Positions 1-5,473 of a DNA stretch of 7,683 bases are shown piece by piece (position 1 is the first letter of the stretch; every line of letters begins with the position of its first letter). A model generated the notes under the pieces. The model worked only from the letters and a program-made list of their open reading frames with translations. It did not search any database and was not told where the DNA came from. The translations under genes were made by a program, and so were the position numbers. Source of the stretch: an uncultured Erysipelotrichaceae bacterium (GTDB lineage Bacteria; Bacillota_I; Bacilli_A; RF39; UBA660); contig CACZQZ010000060.1 in NCBI GenBank assembly GCA_902783405.1, positions 1-7,683 on the forward strand, read 5' to 3'.

Positions 1-536
1 GCAAATTCTCCTTGTACTAAACTAGGAAACAAATAGGTTTCACAAAACGGAAATCTTCTTTCTATCGTTGATAATATATCTTTAATTGCTGCACCTACAG
101 GAGCCGTTATAATGCCAACTTTATCTGGAATTTTAGGAATAGGTTTTTTATATTTTGAATCAAATAATCCCTCTTTAGCAAGTTCTTTTTTTAATTTTTC
201 AAAAGCGATATAAAGATTTCCAATACCATCAAGTTCCATAGAATCTACATAAATTTGATATCCACCAGTACTTTCATAGATACTGACTCTACCCTTTAAT
301 AAAACTTTATCACCTTCTTTAGGCTTAAATGTTAATTTTTTAGCACTACTAGAAAACATAATAGCATTTATTTTGCTATATTCATCTTTAATAGAAAAGT
401 ATAAATGCCCAGTCTGATGTGCTTTAAAATTAGAAACTTCACCCTTTAAAAAGACTGTTCTTAAATGATCATCACTATCAAACTTATATTTTAAATATTT
501 CGTTAAAGCAATGACAGTTAAATATTTATCATCCAT
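1..536 (-). CDS. xseA: Exodeoxyribonuclease VII large subunit, N-terminal part (partial)
   Basis: The gene starts with ATG at 536 and runs off the left edge, leaving 178 codons of a protein that is usually 400-450 residues. Exonuclease VII degrades single-stranded DNA to oligonucleotides in the cytoplasm as a complex of one large subunit and several small XseB subunits. Residues 1-105 form the OB-fold DNA-binding domain, with the family pattern GEVSNFKAHQTGHLYFSIKD at 32-51. Residues 139-155, KVGIITAPVGAAIKDIL, are the hallmark opening of the catalytic domain. The ATG shares its A with the TAA stop of nusB (TAATG), so translation is probably coupled. A GAGAGGG sequence at 544-550, inside the end of nusB, serves as SD. 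The nusB-xseA linkage is common in Bacillota, often with folD between them, which is absent here. Identification is firm; the catalytic C-terminal half is outside the window. Confidence 0.96.
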   Translation of the reverse strand, partial: MDDKYLTVIALTKYLKYKFDSDDHLRTVFLKGEVSNFKAHQTGHLYFSIKDEYSKINAIMFSSSAKKLTFKPKEGDKVLLKGRVSIYESTGGYQIYVDSMELDGIGNLYIAFEKLKKELAKEGLFDSKYKKPIPKIPDKVGIITAPVGAAIKDILSTIERRFPFCETYLFPSLVQGEF

Positions 537-940
537 TATAGTACCCTCTCATGATATACTTTATCTAAAACACTATTAATCATCTTACGAACATCATCAT
601 CACTATATTTTTTAGATAAAAGAATAGCTTCATTGATAGATACAATAGGAGGTGTTTTTGTATACATGAGTTCATAAATTCCCATTCTAAGAATAGCACA
701 ATCTGTATTTCCTAATCTTTCAATCGTCCAGTCTTTTAAATAATGATTGGCTAAAGCATCAATATCTTTCTGATAAGTTATTACACCATATACGATTTCC
801 TTTACAAATTCATTATCGATAATCGATACTTCTTTAATTATATCATCAATATTATACTTCATTTTATTTTGATCATAAATGTTTTTCTGATAAAGAATTG
901 TCATAATGTCTTCTCTAAGTTCACTTCTAGTTTTTTGCAT
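536..940 (-). CDS. nusB: Transcription antitermination factor NusB
   Basis: NusB is a small all-helical RNA-binding protein. With NusE (ribosomal protein S10) it binds boxA RNA and supports antitermination on rRNA operons. The product of 134 residues is the normal family length. The C-terminal half carries the family signature: LGNTDCAILRMGIYELMY, then PPIVSINEAILLSKKYSDDD, then INSVLDKVYHE. I chose ATG at 940 (MQKTRSELRE) because GGTGG at 946-950 precedes it by 5 nt. An in-frame TTG four codons upstream overlaps that SD and is unlikely. The gene follows the mreD terminator, has its own candidate promoter, and overlaps xseA by one base. Bacillota usually place nusB after asp23 or accC, so the mreD neighbourhood is local rearrangement. 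Confidence 0.96.
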   Translation of the reverse strand: MQKTRSELREDIMTILYQKNIYDQNKMKYNIDDIIKEVSIIDNEFVKEIVYGVITYQKDIDALANHYLKDWTIERLGNTDCAILRMGIYELMYTKTPPIVSINEAILLSKKYSDDDVRKMINSVLDKVYHERVL

Positions 941-956
941 TTCTACCACCAATAAT

Positions 957-965
957 ATTGTATCA
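957..965 (-). promoter_or_regulatory. Candidate extended -10 promoter for nusB-xseA
   Basis: The minus strand reads TGATACAAT, an extended -10 element (TG-N-TACAAT) with the hexamer at 957-962. No convincing -35 box lies 16-18 bp upstream. The hexamer ends six bases before the GGTGG Shine-Dalgarno of nusB, so the predicted start of transcription falls on the SD itself. It lies just after the mreD terminator, which is where a nusB promoter would be expected. The call is tentative because such hexamers arise easily in AT-rich DNA. Confidence 0.4.
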
Positions 966-974
966 TAGAAAAAG

Positions 975-1004
975 AAAAAATATAGATTTTTTTCTATATT
1001 TTTT
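975..1004 (-). terminator. AT-rich hairpin ending the mreC-mreD transcript
   Basis: A perfect 12-bp inverted repeat (AAAAAATATAGA at 975-986 and its complement at 993-1004) encloses a 6-nt loop. On the minus strand it ends in a run of T, as a rho-independent terminator should. The mreD TAG stop (994-996) is built into the stem. Only two G-C pairs support it, so it may be leaky. The hairpin is symmetric but no plus-strand gene enters it. Confidence 0.5.
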
Positions 1005-1500
1005 TGATATTTTTTTTGAATTTTTTTTCCAATATTTTCGTTATATATTTCATAATAAAATATAAAACTGTGATATAAATCATATTTAATAAGAAAGACG
1101 AAAGTAATATTTTATTAAAATTGTTAATTGTAAAATCATAGTCTTCAATCATGATTAATAATAAATAGTCAAAAACGCGATAAAAAAAGATAATAATGAA
1201 TTGAAAAATATGAATAGATAAAAAATTTTCTCTAAAATTTTTATATAGAAACCTTATAATATAACTTAATAATACAAAAACAAATGCATTTTGAAAAGGA
1301 AGCGCTGAAAAAAGGGCATCATAGGAAAATCCCATAAGTAAAGCCGTAATATAATATTTATAATTATTTTTAAAATAAGGACAAATTAAAATGAGAGAAG
1401 ATAAAACAAAAAGAGGGTTTAAGAATTTTGTATTAAGTGAAATAAAATTAGTTAAAATACTTTGAAGAAAAAAGGAAATTAATATATTAATGATTATCAT
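994..1500 (-). CDS. mreD: Rod shape-determining protein MreD
   Basis: MreD is an integral membrane component of the elongasome, which with MreB, MreC, RodA and PBP2 directs lateral wall synthesis. The 168-residue product is almost entirely hydrophobic helices, about five to six, ending in a Lys-rich cytoplasmic tail. The central segment GFSYDALFSALPFQNAFVF matches the conserved MreD pattern G-x-x-x-D-x-x-x-x-x-x-P-F/G. Sequence conservation in MreD is low, but the position directly after mreC is decisive. I chose ATG at 1500 (MIIINILISF): AAAGGG lies 9 nt upstream of it, whereas the alternative in-frame ATG at 1509 would abut that SD. The gene overlaps mreC by 14 bases, which suggests coupled translation. 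Its stop lies in the terminator hairpin. Confidence 0.9.
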   Translation of the reverse strand: MIIINILISFFLQSILTNFISLNTKFLNPLFVLSSLILICPYFKNNYKYYITALLMGFSYDALFSALPFQNAFVFVLLSYIIRFLYKNFRENFLSIHIFQFIIIFFYRVFDYLLLIMIEDYDFTINNFNKILLSSFLLNMIYITVLYFIMKYITKILEKKFKKNIKKI

Positions 1501-2329
1501 AGTTTTCATCCCTTTTAACAACAGTTACATATGTTAAATCTTCAAAATCAGCGCTTGGCGTTACTTCTACAAGCTTAGCTAAATCAAAATTATCAGTAGT
1601 CACCTTACTAACTTTTCCAACGAACAATCCTGCTGGAAATGTTTTTCCCATTCCTGTTGTCGTTACGACAGCATCTTCTTTTATTTCGCCATTTTCTGAA
1701 ATTCCTTCCACAATAAATTTTTTATCTTTATATCCCGATAATAATCCATAAACATAATGATCATCCACTTTAATACGAACAGATATTTTAGTAAATGTTT
1801 CACTAGTTAATAGTTTTACGCTACTAGCATGATTGGAAGTACTAGTTGTAATACCAATAAGTCCTTTTGGTGTAATTACAGCCATTCCATTTTGTACATG
1901 CTCTTTTTTTCCTTTATCGATCGTTAATTTTTGATTCCAATAATCTACTGTTCGATTAATTACGGTAGCATTAATTTTCATCTTTTCACCTAAAGTAGTA
2001 TTTAATTCTAGTTGTTTTTTGAGTTCTTCAACTTCTTTTTCAAGAGATTCTATTTTTTTTTCTTGACTTTCAATCGCATCAACTTTCTTTTTTAATTTTT
2101 CATAATCTTTTTCTAGAGATTTTGTGCTTTTTTTCTTTGATGTTTTTTTCATGGATAAAAATGGTTTAGACACAAAACTTACAATTTTTACTTCTACATC
2201 TTTAAAATAGGCTGTTGCATTGAAATCTTTAAGTTTTGGATAAAGATTTAAAGTCACAACAACTAAAAATAAAATAAAGGTCATAATACCAAGTGTTAAT
2301 GTATGATTATCTCTTCTTCTATGATACAC
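1487..2329 (-). CDS. mreC: Rod shape-determining protein MreC
   Basis: MreC is a bitopic membrane protein that scaffolds the cell-wall elongation complex outside the membrane. The 280-residue product has the full family layout: a short basic N-terminus (HRRR), one membrane helix at about 11-30, a Lys/Glu-rich coiled coil at about 70-110 that mediates dimerisation, and the extracellular beta-barrel domain from about 118 to 272. The last begins with ATVINRTVDYWNQKLTIDKG and continues with NGMAVITPKGLIGITT, both typical of MreC. The start is GTG at 2329, supported by AGGTGA at 2336-2341 with 6-nt spacing. radC ends 42 bases upstream and mreD overlaps the 3' end by 14 bases. mreB, which normally lies directly upstream, is not in the window. 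Confidence 0.96.
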   Translation of the reverse strand: MYHRRRDNHTLTLGIMTFILFLVVVTLNLYPKLKDFNATAYFKDVEVKIVSFVSKPFLSMKKTSKKKSTKSLEKDYEKLKKKVDAIESQEKKIESLEKEVEELKKQLELNTTLGEKMKINATVINRTVDYWNQKLTIDKGKKEHVQNGMAVITPKGLIGITTSTSNHASSVKLLTSETFTKISVRIKVDDHYVYGLLSGYKDKKFIVEGISENGEIKEDAVVTTTGMGKTFPAGLFVGKVSKVTTDNFDLAKLVEVTPSADFEDLTYVTVVKRDENYDNH

Positions 2330-2348
2330 TTCTCATCACCTAACCCCT

Positions 2349-2354
2349 ATTATA
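2349..2354 (-). promoter_or_regulatory. Candidate internal promoter for mreC-mreD (-10 box)
   Basis: A consensus TATAAT lies in the radC-mreC gap on the minus strand. The best partner at 17-bp spacing, TGGTAA at 2372-2377, matches TTGACA at only three of six positions. The hexamer ends eight bases before the GGTGA of the mreC SD, the same geometry as at other starts in this window. It would let mreCD be expressed apart from radC. Confidence 0.4.
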
Positions 2355-2371
2355 ATATACTTTTTTTAAAT

Positions 2372-3046
2372 TTACCATGGATTTTCTTCAAAAAAACTAT
2401 AATATTGATTTTTTCCTATAATCATATGATCACTTAAAGGTATTCCCATAAGCTTACCAATTTGAATTAAAGTTTCTGTTATTTTTTTATCTGCCATACT
2501 GGGCATAGGATTTCCAGATGGATGATTATGTACGCATATAATAGAAAATGCTGAATACTTAAATGCTTCTTTAAATATTTCTCTAGGATGAATAATGCTT
2601 TGATTAAGTGTTCCAATAAAAAGAAGTTTTTCTTTAATAACTTCTTTTTTAGGATTTAAGTATAAAACATAGAAATGTTCTTGCGTTTCATTTTTTAATT
2701 TATTCTTATAGTAATTAAAAACAGAAAGAGGAGTATTTAGTTTATGCTGATATATGGTTTCCTCTTCATTTATTCTTTTTGATAATTCTAAAAAAGCTAA
2801 AATAGTAGCAGCTTTCATATTACCAATGCCTTTAATTTTTTTTAATCTTTCAAATGATAATTCATGTAAATTTTGAATTTCTCCAACTTCTTTTAAGATT
2901 TGCAAAGATAACTCTTTAGCTGATATATCTTTACTTCCTGTTTTAAGCAAAATAGCAAGTAATTCTTCATTGTTTAGAGCATTTTCTCCTTTAGATAATA
3001 ATCTTTCCACCGGTCTTTCATTTTCAGGTATGTCTTTAATTTTCAC
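2372..3046 (-). CDS. radC: RadC/JAB-domain protein
   Basis: RadC proteins have a predicted metal-dependent JAB/MPN+ peptidase-like fold. Their role in bacterial DNA repair is disputed and their substrate unknown. The 224-residue product is standard length. The N-terminus (IKDIPENERPVERLLSKG) and LLAILLKTG are typical, and a helix-hairpin-helix DNA-binding motif, KIKGIGNMKAATI, lies at 70-82. The JAMM metal motif is complete: E123, HNHPSG at 173-178 and D186, followed by SDHMIIG. I chose GTG at 3046 because GAGGAGG precedes it by 6 nt. The in-frame ATG at 3061 is part of that SD (ATGAGGAGG) and cannot be the start. The first 11 bases overlap the end of the upstream SPOR-like gene, so translation is probably coupled. 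radC upstream of mreC is conserved across Bacillota, normally with mreB between. Confidence 0.96.
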   Translation of the reverse strand: MKIKDIPENERPVERLLSKGENALNNEELLAILLKTGSKDISAKELSLQILKEVGEIQNLHELSFERLKKIKGIGNMKAATILAFLELSKRINEEETIYQHKLNTPLSVFNYYKNKLKNETQEHFYVLYLNPKKEVIKEKLLFIGTLNQSIIHPREIFKEAFKYSAFSIICVHNHPSGNPMPSMADKKITETLIQIGKLMGIPLSDHMIIGKNQYYSFFEENPW

Positions 3047-3497
3047 GTACAGCCTCCTCATATTTTTCTAATACTCCACTAATAATAGCTTCTATAACTT
3101 CCTCTTTATCTGTATTTTGTAAAAGTAAATCATAGTTTTCAATCTGTTTTAAGAAGTGTTCATTTGAAACCATTATTTTCTCTTCACTAATAACATACCC
3201 TTTTTTTTCAAAAAATCCTTTTATTTTTGAAATATTTTTTTCATTTTTTGTAATTGCTAAGTAAACGTGATATTTATCATTTTCTTTTGTATAGATATAA
3301 GAATTTAAATTCAAAACATCTTTTTTCATTTCATCTTCATTATTATATTCTTTATACTTAAAAAATATAAGTTCTTCACTAGATAAATTTACTAATTTAA
3401 TATTTTCTTTATCTTCATATCCATTTAAAAGATAAAATCCAATTGCTATTCCAAAAGAAATACAAACAAAGGTCACAAAATAATTTATTATTTTCAT
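3036..3497 (-). CDS. Single-pass membrane protein with SPOR-like segment, possible SpoIIB-position homologue
   Basis: The 153-residue protein is not confidently assignable. It has one N-terminal membrane helix (about 5-24, MKIINYFVTFVCISFGIAIG) and a hydrophilic, Lys/Glu-rich exterior. Residues 76-103 (YHVYLAITKNEKNISKIKGF, then FEKKGYVIS) resemble the first half of a SPOR peptidoglycan-binding domain, which typically reads Y-x-V-Q-x-G-x-F then a helix then L-x-x-x-G-Y. The second SPOR half is not evident; a helical tail follows. In Bacillus, spoIIB (membrane helix plus SPOR) lies just upstream of maf-radC-mreBCD, so position supports a distant relationship. I chose ATG at 3497, with GGTGAG four nt upstream. 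A longer frame reaches further upstream but lacks an SD and adds an AT-rich leader. The gene overlaps radC by 11 bases. A wall- or division-associated role is inference. Confidence 0.65.
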   Translation of the reverse strand: MKIINYFVTFVCISFGIAIGFYLLNGYEDKENIKLVNLSSEELIFFKYKEYNNEDEMKKDVLNLNSYIYTKENDKYHVYLAITKNEKNISKIKGFFEKKGYVISEEKIMVSNEHFLKQIENYDLLLQNTDKEEVIEAIISGVLEKYEEAVREN

Positions 3498-3513
3498 AAT
3501 GCTCACCAAGAAA

Positions 3514-3522
3514 ATTATAACA
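3514..3522 (-). promoter_or_regulatory. Candidate extended -10 promoter for the SPOR-like gene and radC operon
   Basis: The minus strand reads TGTTATAAT, a perfect extended -10 (TG-N-TATAAT). No good -35 lies at standard spacing. The hexamer ends six bases before GGTGAG, the SD of the gene starting at 3497. If used, this promoter makes the operon independent of the structured RNA upstream. Confidence 0.5.
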
Positions 3523-3705
3523 ATGTTTACTTGTATTTTTTGTCGAAAAAAATTTTTAATATTCTTTAATGCATTCAACAATTAAAAAAATATGTAGAAA
3601 TACATTAAAAACAGTTTTATATAAATCTATAAATATATTATTTTTTCATTATATTACTTCTATTTGTAATAATATTTATAATTATGTATATTTTATTTTT
3701 TTAAT
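3523..3705. other. Gene-free AT-rich spacer
   Basis: This stretch between the structured RNA and the SPOR-like operon promoter is almost pure A+T with frequent stops in every frame. I see no open frame with an SD, no tRNA-like cloverleaf and no repeat array. If the upstream RNA terminator is read through, this becomes a roughly 200-nt untranslated leader of the radC operon. Confidence 0.6.
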
Positions 3706-3744
3706 AAAAAAACATCTGATTTCAACATAAGTTGATTTCAGATG
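3706..3744 (-). terminator. Strong rho-independent terminator of the structured RNA
   Basis: On the minus strand, CATCTGA (3738-3744) pairs with TCAGATG (3713-3719). After a 2x2 A/A internal loop, TCAAC pairs with GTTGA around a TTAT tetraloop. Seven T residues (3706-3712) follow directly. The 5' arm CATCTGA can instead pair with an upstream TCAGATG at 3761-3767, so the hairpin is potentially switchable. Confidence 0.85.
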
Positions 3745-3817
3745 ATATCCTAAGGGATTACATCTGATTCAGGGAGTCAAATGTATCCTTTGTTATTGTA
3801 TGAAAATTCTTTCATCT
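3706..3817 (-). ncRNA. Structured small RNA or attenuator leader, unknown class
   Basis: A transcript of about 110 nt is bounded by a consensus promoter and a strong terminator. Its segments in order are: a 5' hairpin at 3800-3815 (ATGAAA/TTTCAT stem); hairpin P1, in which GGAT-ACATTTGA (3777-3788) pairs with TCAGATGT-A-ATCC around the loop CTCCCTGAA (3768-3776); then the terminator. The 7-mer TCAGATG (3761-3767) can leave P1 and pair with CATCTGA (3738-3744). That gives an alternative hairpin with an inner ATCC-CTTA-GGAT stem, which would break the terminator. Loop CCUGA could also form a pseudoknot with UUAGG (3749-3753), including one G-U pair. I do not recognise it as T-box, SAM, TPP, FMN, purine, preQ1-I or another class I know. 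Two UCCCU motifs could also act as anti-SD sequences, as in Gram-positive small RNAs such as RoxS/RsaE. Confidence 0.65.
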
Positions 3818-3823
3818 ATGTAC

Positions 3824-3852
3824 ATTATAAATTATTTTAGACTATATGTCAA
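3824..3852 (-). promoter_or_regulatory. Consensus sigma-A promoter of the structured RNA
   Basis: The minus strand has TTGACA (3847-3852), a 17-bp spacer and TATAAT (3824-3829): both hexamers and the spacing are exact consensus. It is the strongest promoter visible in the window. Transcription should begin near 3815-3819 and proceeds into the structured RNA, not directly into a protein gene with an SD. Confidence 0.88.
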
Positions 3853-3883
3853 TAATGTAATCTTTTAATTTACTATTATTATC

Positions 3884-3908
3884 AAAAAAAGAGGTTATTT
3901 TTCCTCTT
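3884..3908 (-). terminator. Rho-independent terminator of the DUF308 gene
   Basis: On the minus strand AAGAGG (3903-3908) pairs with CCTCTT (3889-3894) around an 8-nt loop and continues into a run of T (3884-3890). The TAA stop of the gene (3895-3897) lies in the loop. It separates this gene from the structured RNA whose promoter begins about 30 bases further on. Confidence 0.75.
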
Positions 3909-4482
3909 CTATGATTTTAACACTATGACTTACATTATCTTTAAAATTTTTAAAAGCTCTTTCATATTTCTTGACTGTAATTAACTCTTCTATCGCATCG
4001 GTTATTAAAAATACGCCAATAATTCGGATAACTGTTAAAATAGCGCCAAATGGATTTTTAATTAAAATAATTCCTAAAACAATTAATAATAATGCATAAA
4101 TGAGTAAAGCAATTGGATTATCATATCCAGCCTTTTTTATACTTTGAATTTGAATTAATTTTTGAATTCCATCTACAATCATGATTACACCGATTGTAAG
4201 TGGTACTAGAGAAATTAATTTTTCAGGAGAAAATATAACATAAACACCAAGTGCTATAGAGGCTAAACTAATGAGTAAAACAACTCCCGTTAAAAAATTT
4301 TTATATGGAGTGCTAAAATAATTCATTAGTTGTAAAATACCGAAAACAACAATTAATCCTCCAATAATGTACCAAATAAAATCATTGACAAACTCTGGAA
4401 AAATGACCATAACAAGACCAATTAAAATATACATAATGGAAGATACAATTGTCGTACTTTTTACTTTTTCTAAATATTTCAT
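3895..4482 (-). CDS. DUF308/HdeD-family six-helix membrane protein
   Basis: The 195-residue protein has six predicted membrane helices arranged as three helix-pair repeats. Each repeat shows the DUF308 pattern: a first helix with LGhhhh, a short loop, then hhGhhhhhxGI followed by polar residues. The three copies are GLVMVIFPEFVNDFIWYIIG (about 22-41), GVYVIFSPEKLISLVPLTIG and GIILIKNPFGAILTVIRIIG. A charged cytoplasmic tail (KYERAFKNFKDN, ending EEEK) closes it. The best-known member, E. coli HdeD, is linked to acid resistance, but for most Gram-positive members the role is unknown and I do not assign one. I chose ATG at 4482 because AGGTGG lies just upstream (4487-4492). It lies 33 bases downstream of the TIM-barrel gene and has its own promoter and terminator, so it is probably mainly monocistronic. 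Confidence 0.85.
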   Translation of the reverse strand: MKYLEKVKSTTIVSSIMYILIGLVMVIFPEFVNDFIWYIIGGLIVVFGILQLMNYFSTPYKNFLTGVVLLISLASIALGVYVIFSPEKLISLVPLTIGVIMIVDGIQKLIQIQSIKKAGYDNPIALLIYALLLIVLGIILIKNPFGAILTVIRIIGVFLITDAIEELITVKKYERAFKNFKDNVSHSVKIIEEEK

Positions 4483-4498
4483 ATTACCACCTATCATC

Positions 4499-4527
4499 AT
4501 TATAATTTATTTCTATTATTTTTGCAA
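4499..4527 (-). promoter_or_regulatory. Promoter of the DUF308 gene
   Basis: On the minus strand TTGCAA (4522-4527, four of six consensus matches) is followed by 17 bp and TATAAT (4499-4504). The -35 lies within the last codons of the upstream TIM-barrel gene. The -10 ends seven bases before GGTGG of the SD, so the transcript should start at or next to the ribosome binding site. Confidence 0.65.
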
Positions 4528-5298
4528 ACCTATTTTTTCTAAAAATTCTAGTTCTTTTACTTCTTCTATCTTATCTTGTTCATGTATCTCTTTTACATCA
4601 ATACAAATTAATTTTTCATTTAAATGAAATTCTTTCAAAAACATAAAATCTTTTTGAAGTTCTTCTAAGTTTTCATGAATATCTTTATCTATTGGACTAA
4701 AATGTATTTGATAAATGTATTTTTCATTGTTATGAATATATTTTTTCGCATAACTTTTAAAGTCTTCTAAAAAAAGTAAACTCCTCTTGTATGTATTTTT
4801 AATATTAAAACAAGTTAGAAGTTGTTCATCTCCAAAAAACTTACATATCTCTAAAGGAGTACATACATCTTCTCTTATAAAAATTCTATTTTCAAGTAAA
4901 ATATGTACTTGATAACCTTTTATTAAATTTAATATTTCTTTGATATCAGAATATAAAATATCTTTATATAATCTGATATTGGATTCTATTGGAAAAACAA
5001 TATTAATGGTTATCTTATTTTCTCTGGATAATTCTTTTATCGTTTCAATATGTTTAATCAAAGAATCTTTATGATAAAAAAAATTTTCAAAAGCATTTGT
5101 ATTTCCACGTGGCCTAATAGTTATTTCTTTCAAATTTGGCAAAACATCCATAAATCTAGTTATTATATCTTCTAAATCAAACTTCCCATAATCTCCTTTT
5201 GTAAGTTCAATTTCTAATTTTCTATATTTTGTGATATATTTTTTTATCGCATATAATCCTATCATTTGATCATTTATTTTTGGCATAATATCTAGCAT
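4516..5298 (-). CDS. TIM-barrel-like protein, xylose isomerase/AP endonuclease-like fold, sites eroded
   Basis: I do not recognise a named family. The 260-residue protein has the alternating strand/helix rhythm of a TIM barrel: LEIELTKGDY, NLKEITIRPR, ITINIVFPIE, YQVHILLENR, LLTCFNIKNT, YIYQIHFSPI and KLICIDV are evenly spaced strands separated by amphipathic helices. The pattern LLEN...TPLEICKFFGDEQLLTCFNI...QIHFS resembles the sugar isomerase/endonuclease IV superfamily (ENL...TPEE...LCLDVGH...HxxD). E136 and H199 fit metal-ligand positions, but the usual D and H of the CLDVGH strand are N165 and T169. Metal-dependent catalysis is therefore doubtful. I chose ATG at 5298, with GGGAG 8 nt upstream; the in-frame TTG at 5313 overlaps that SD. 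It has its own extended -10 promoter and diverges from the HIT gene. The fold assignment is inference. Confidence 0.6.
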   Translation of the reverse strand: MLDIMPKINDQMIGLYAIKKYITKYRKLEIELTKGDYGKFDLEDIITRFMDVLPNLKEITIRPRGNTNAFENFFYHKDSLIKHIETIKELSRENKITINIVFPIESNIRLYKDILYSDIKEILNLIKGYQVHILLENRIFIREDVCTPLEICKFFGDEQLLTCFNIKNTYKRSLLFLEDFKSYAKKYIHNNEKYIYQIHFSPIDKDIHENLEELQKDFMFLKEFHLNEKLICIDVKEIHEQDKIEEVKELEFLEKIGLQK

Positions 5299-5329
5299 AT
5301 TTATAACTCCCAACTATGTATTCTTTTTT

Positions 5330-5338
5330 ATTATAACA
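5330..5338 (-). promoter_or_regulatory. Candidate extended -10 promoter for the TIM-barrel gene
   Basis: The minus strand reads TGTTATAAT (extended -10, TG-N-TATAAT), with no convincing -35. Transcription should start near 5323, leaving an untranslated leader of about 25 nt with the SD in its middle. This is a more usual geometry than at the other starts here. Confidence 0.5.
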
Positions 5339-5425
5339 TAAGTTCTATCATAAAAACATAAAAAGCATAATTTTTTTCTTTAATCACAGTACTACAATAT
5401 GCTAAATAAACAATAAATTTTTACC

Positions 5426-5454
5426 TTTACAAATAGTTTAATTCAATTTATAAT
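5426..5454 (+). promoter_or_regulatory. Promoter of the HIT-family gene
   Basis: On the plus strand TTTACA (5426-5431) is followed by 17 bp and TATAAT (5449-5454), a near-consensus sigma-A promoter. The SD AGGAG at 5460-5464 begins only five bases after the -10 box, so the transcript should start close to or within the SD. The promoter is back to back with that of the TIM-barrel gene. Confidence 0.75.
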
Positions 5455-5473
5455 GATATAGGAGATGATAAAA

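Noticed and set aside
3047..3061. ATG at 3061 as the start of radC
   Set aside because: This ATG is part of the ATGAGGAGG Shine-Dalgarno that serves the GTG at 3046, and the family N-terminus begins at the GTG.
3498..3581. 28-residue N-terminal extension of the SPOR-like protein
   Set aside because: It lacks an SD, would place a promoter-like TATAAT inside the coding sequence, and the ATG at 3497 has GGTGAG upstream and begins a typical membrane anchor.
3706..3817. T-box, SAM, TPP, FMN, purine or preQ1-I riboswitch, or 6S RNA
   Set aside because: None of the conserved cores of these classes that I know is present, and the transcript is too short for 6S RNA. No downstream aminoacyl-tRNA synthetase or transporter supports such a call.
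4367..4627. Plus-strand open frame of 86 codons
   Set aside because: It lies antisense to the DUF308 and TIM-barrel genes, has no SD, and its Phe/Ile/Ser-rich composition is what the complement of AT-rich coding DNA gives.
5299..5473. Operator or regulatory RNA in the divergent intergenic region
   Set aside because: Apart from the two promoters and SD sites, only short palindromes such as AGTACT occur, which are expected by chance.
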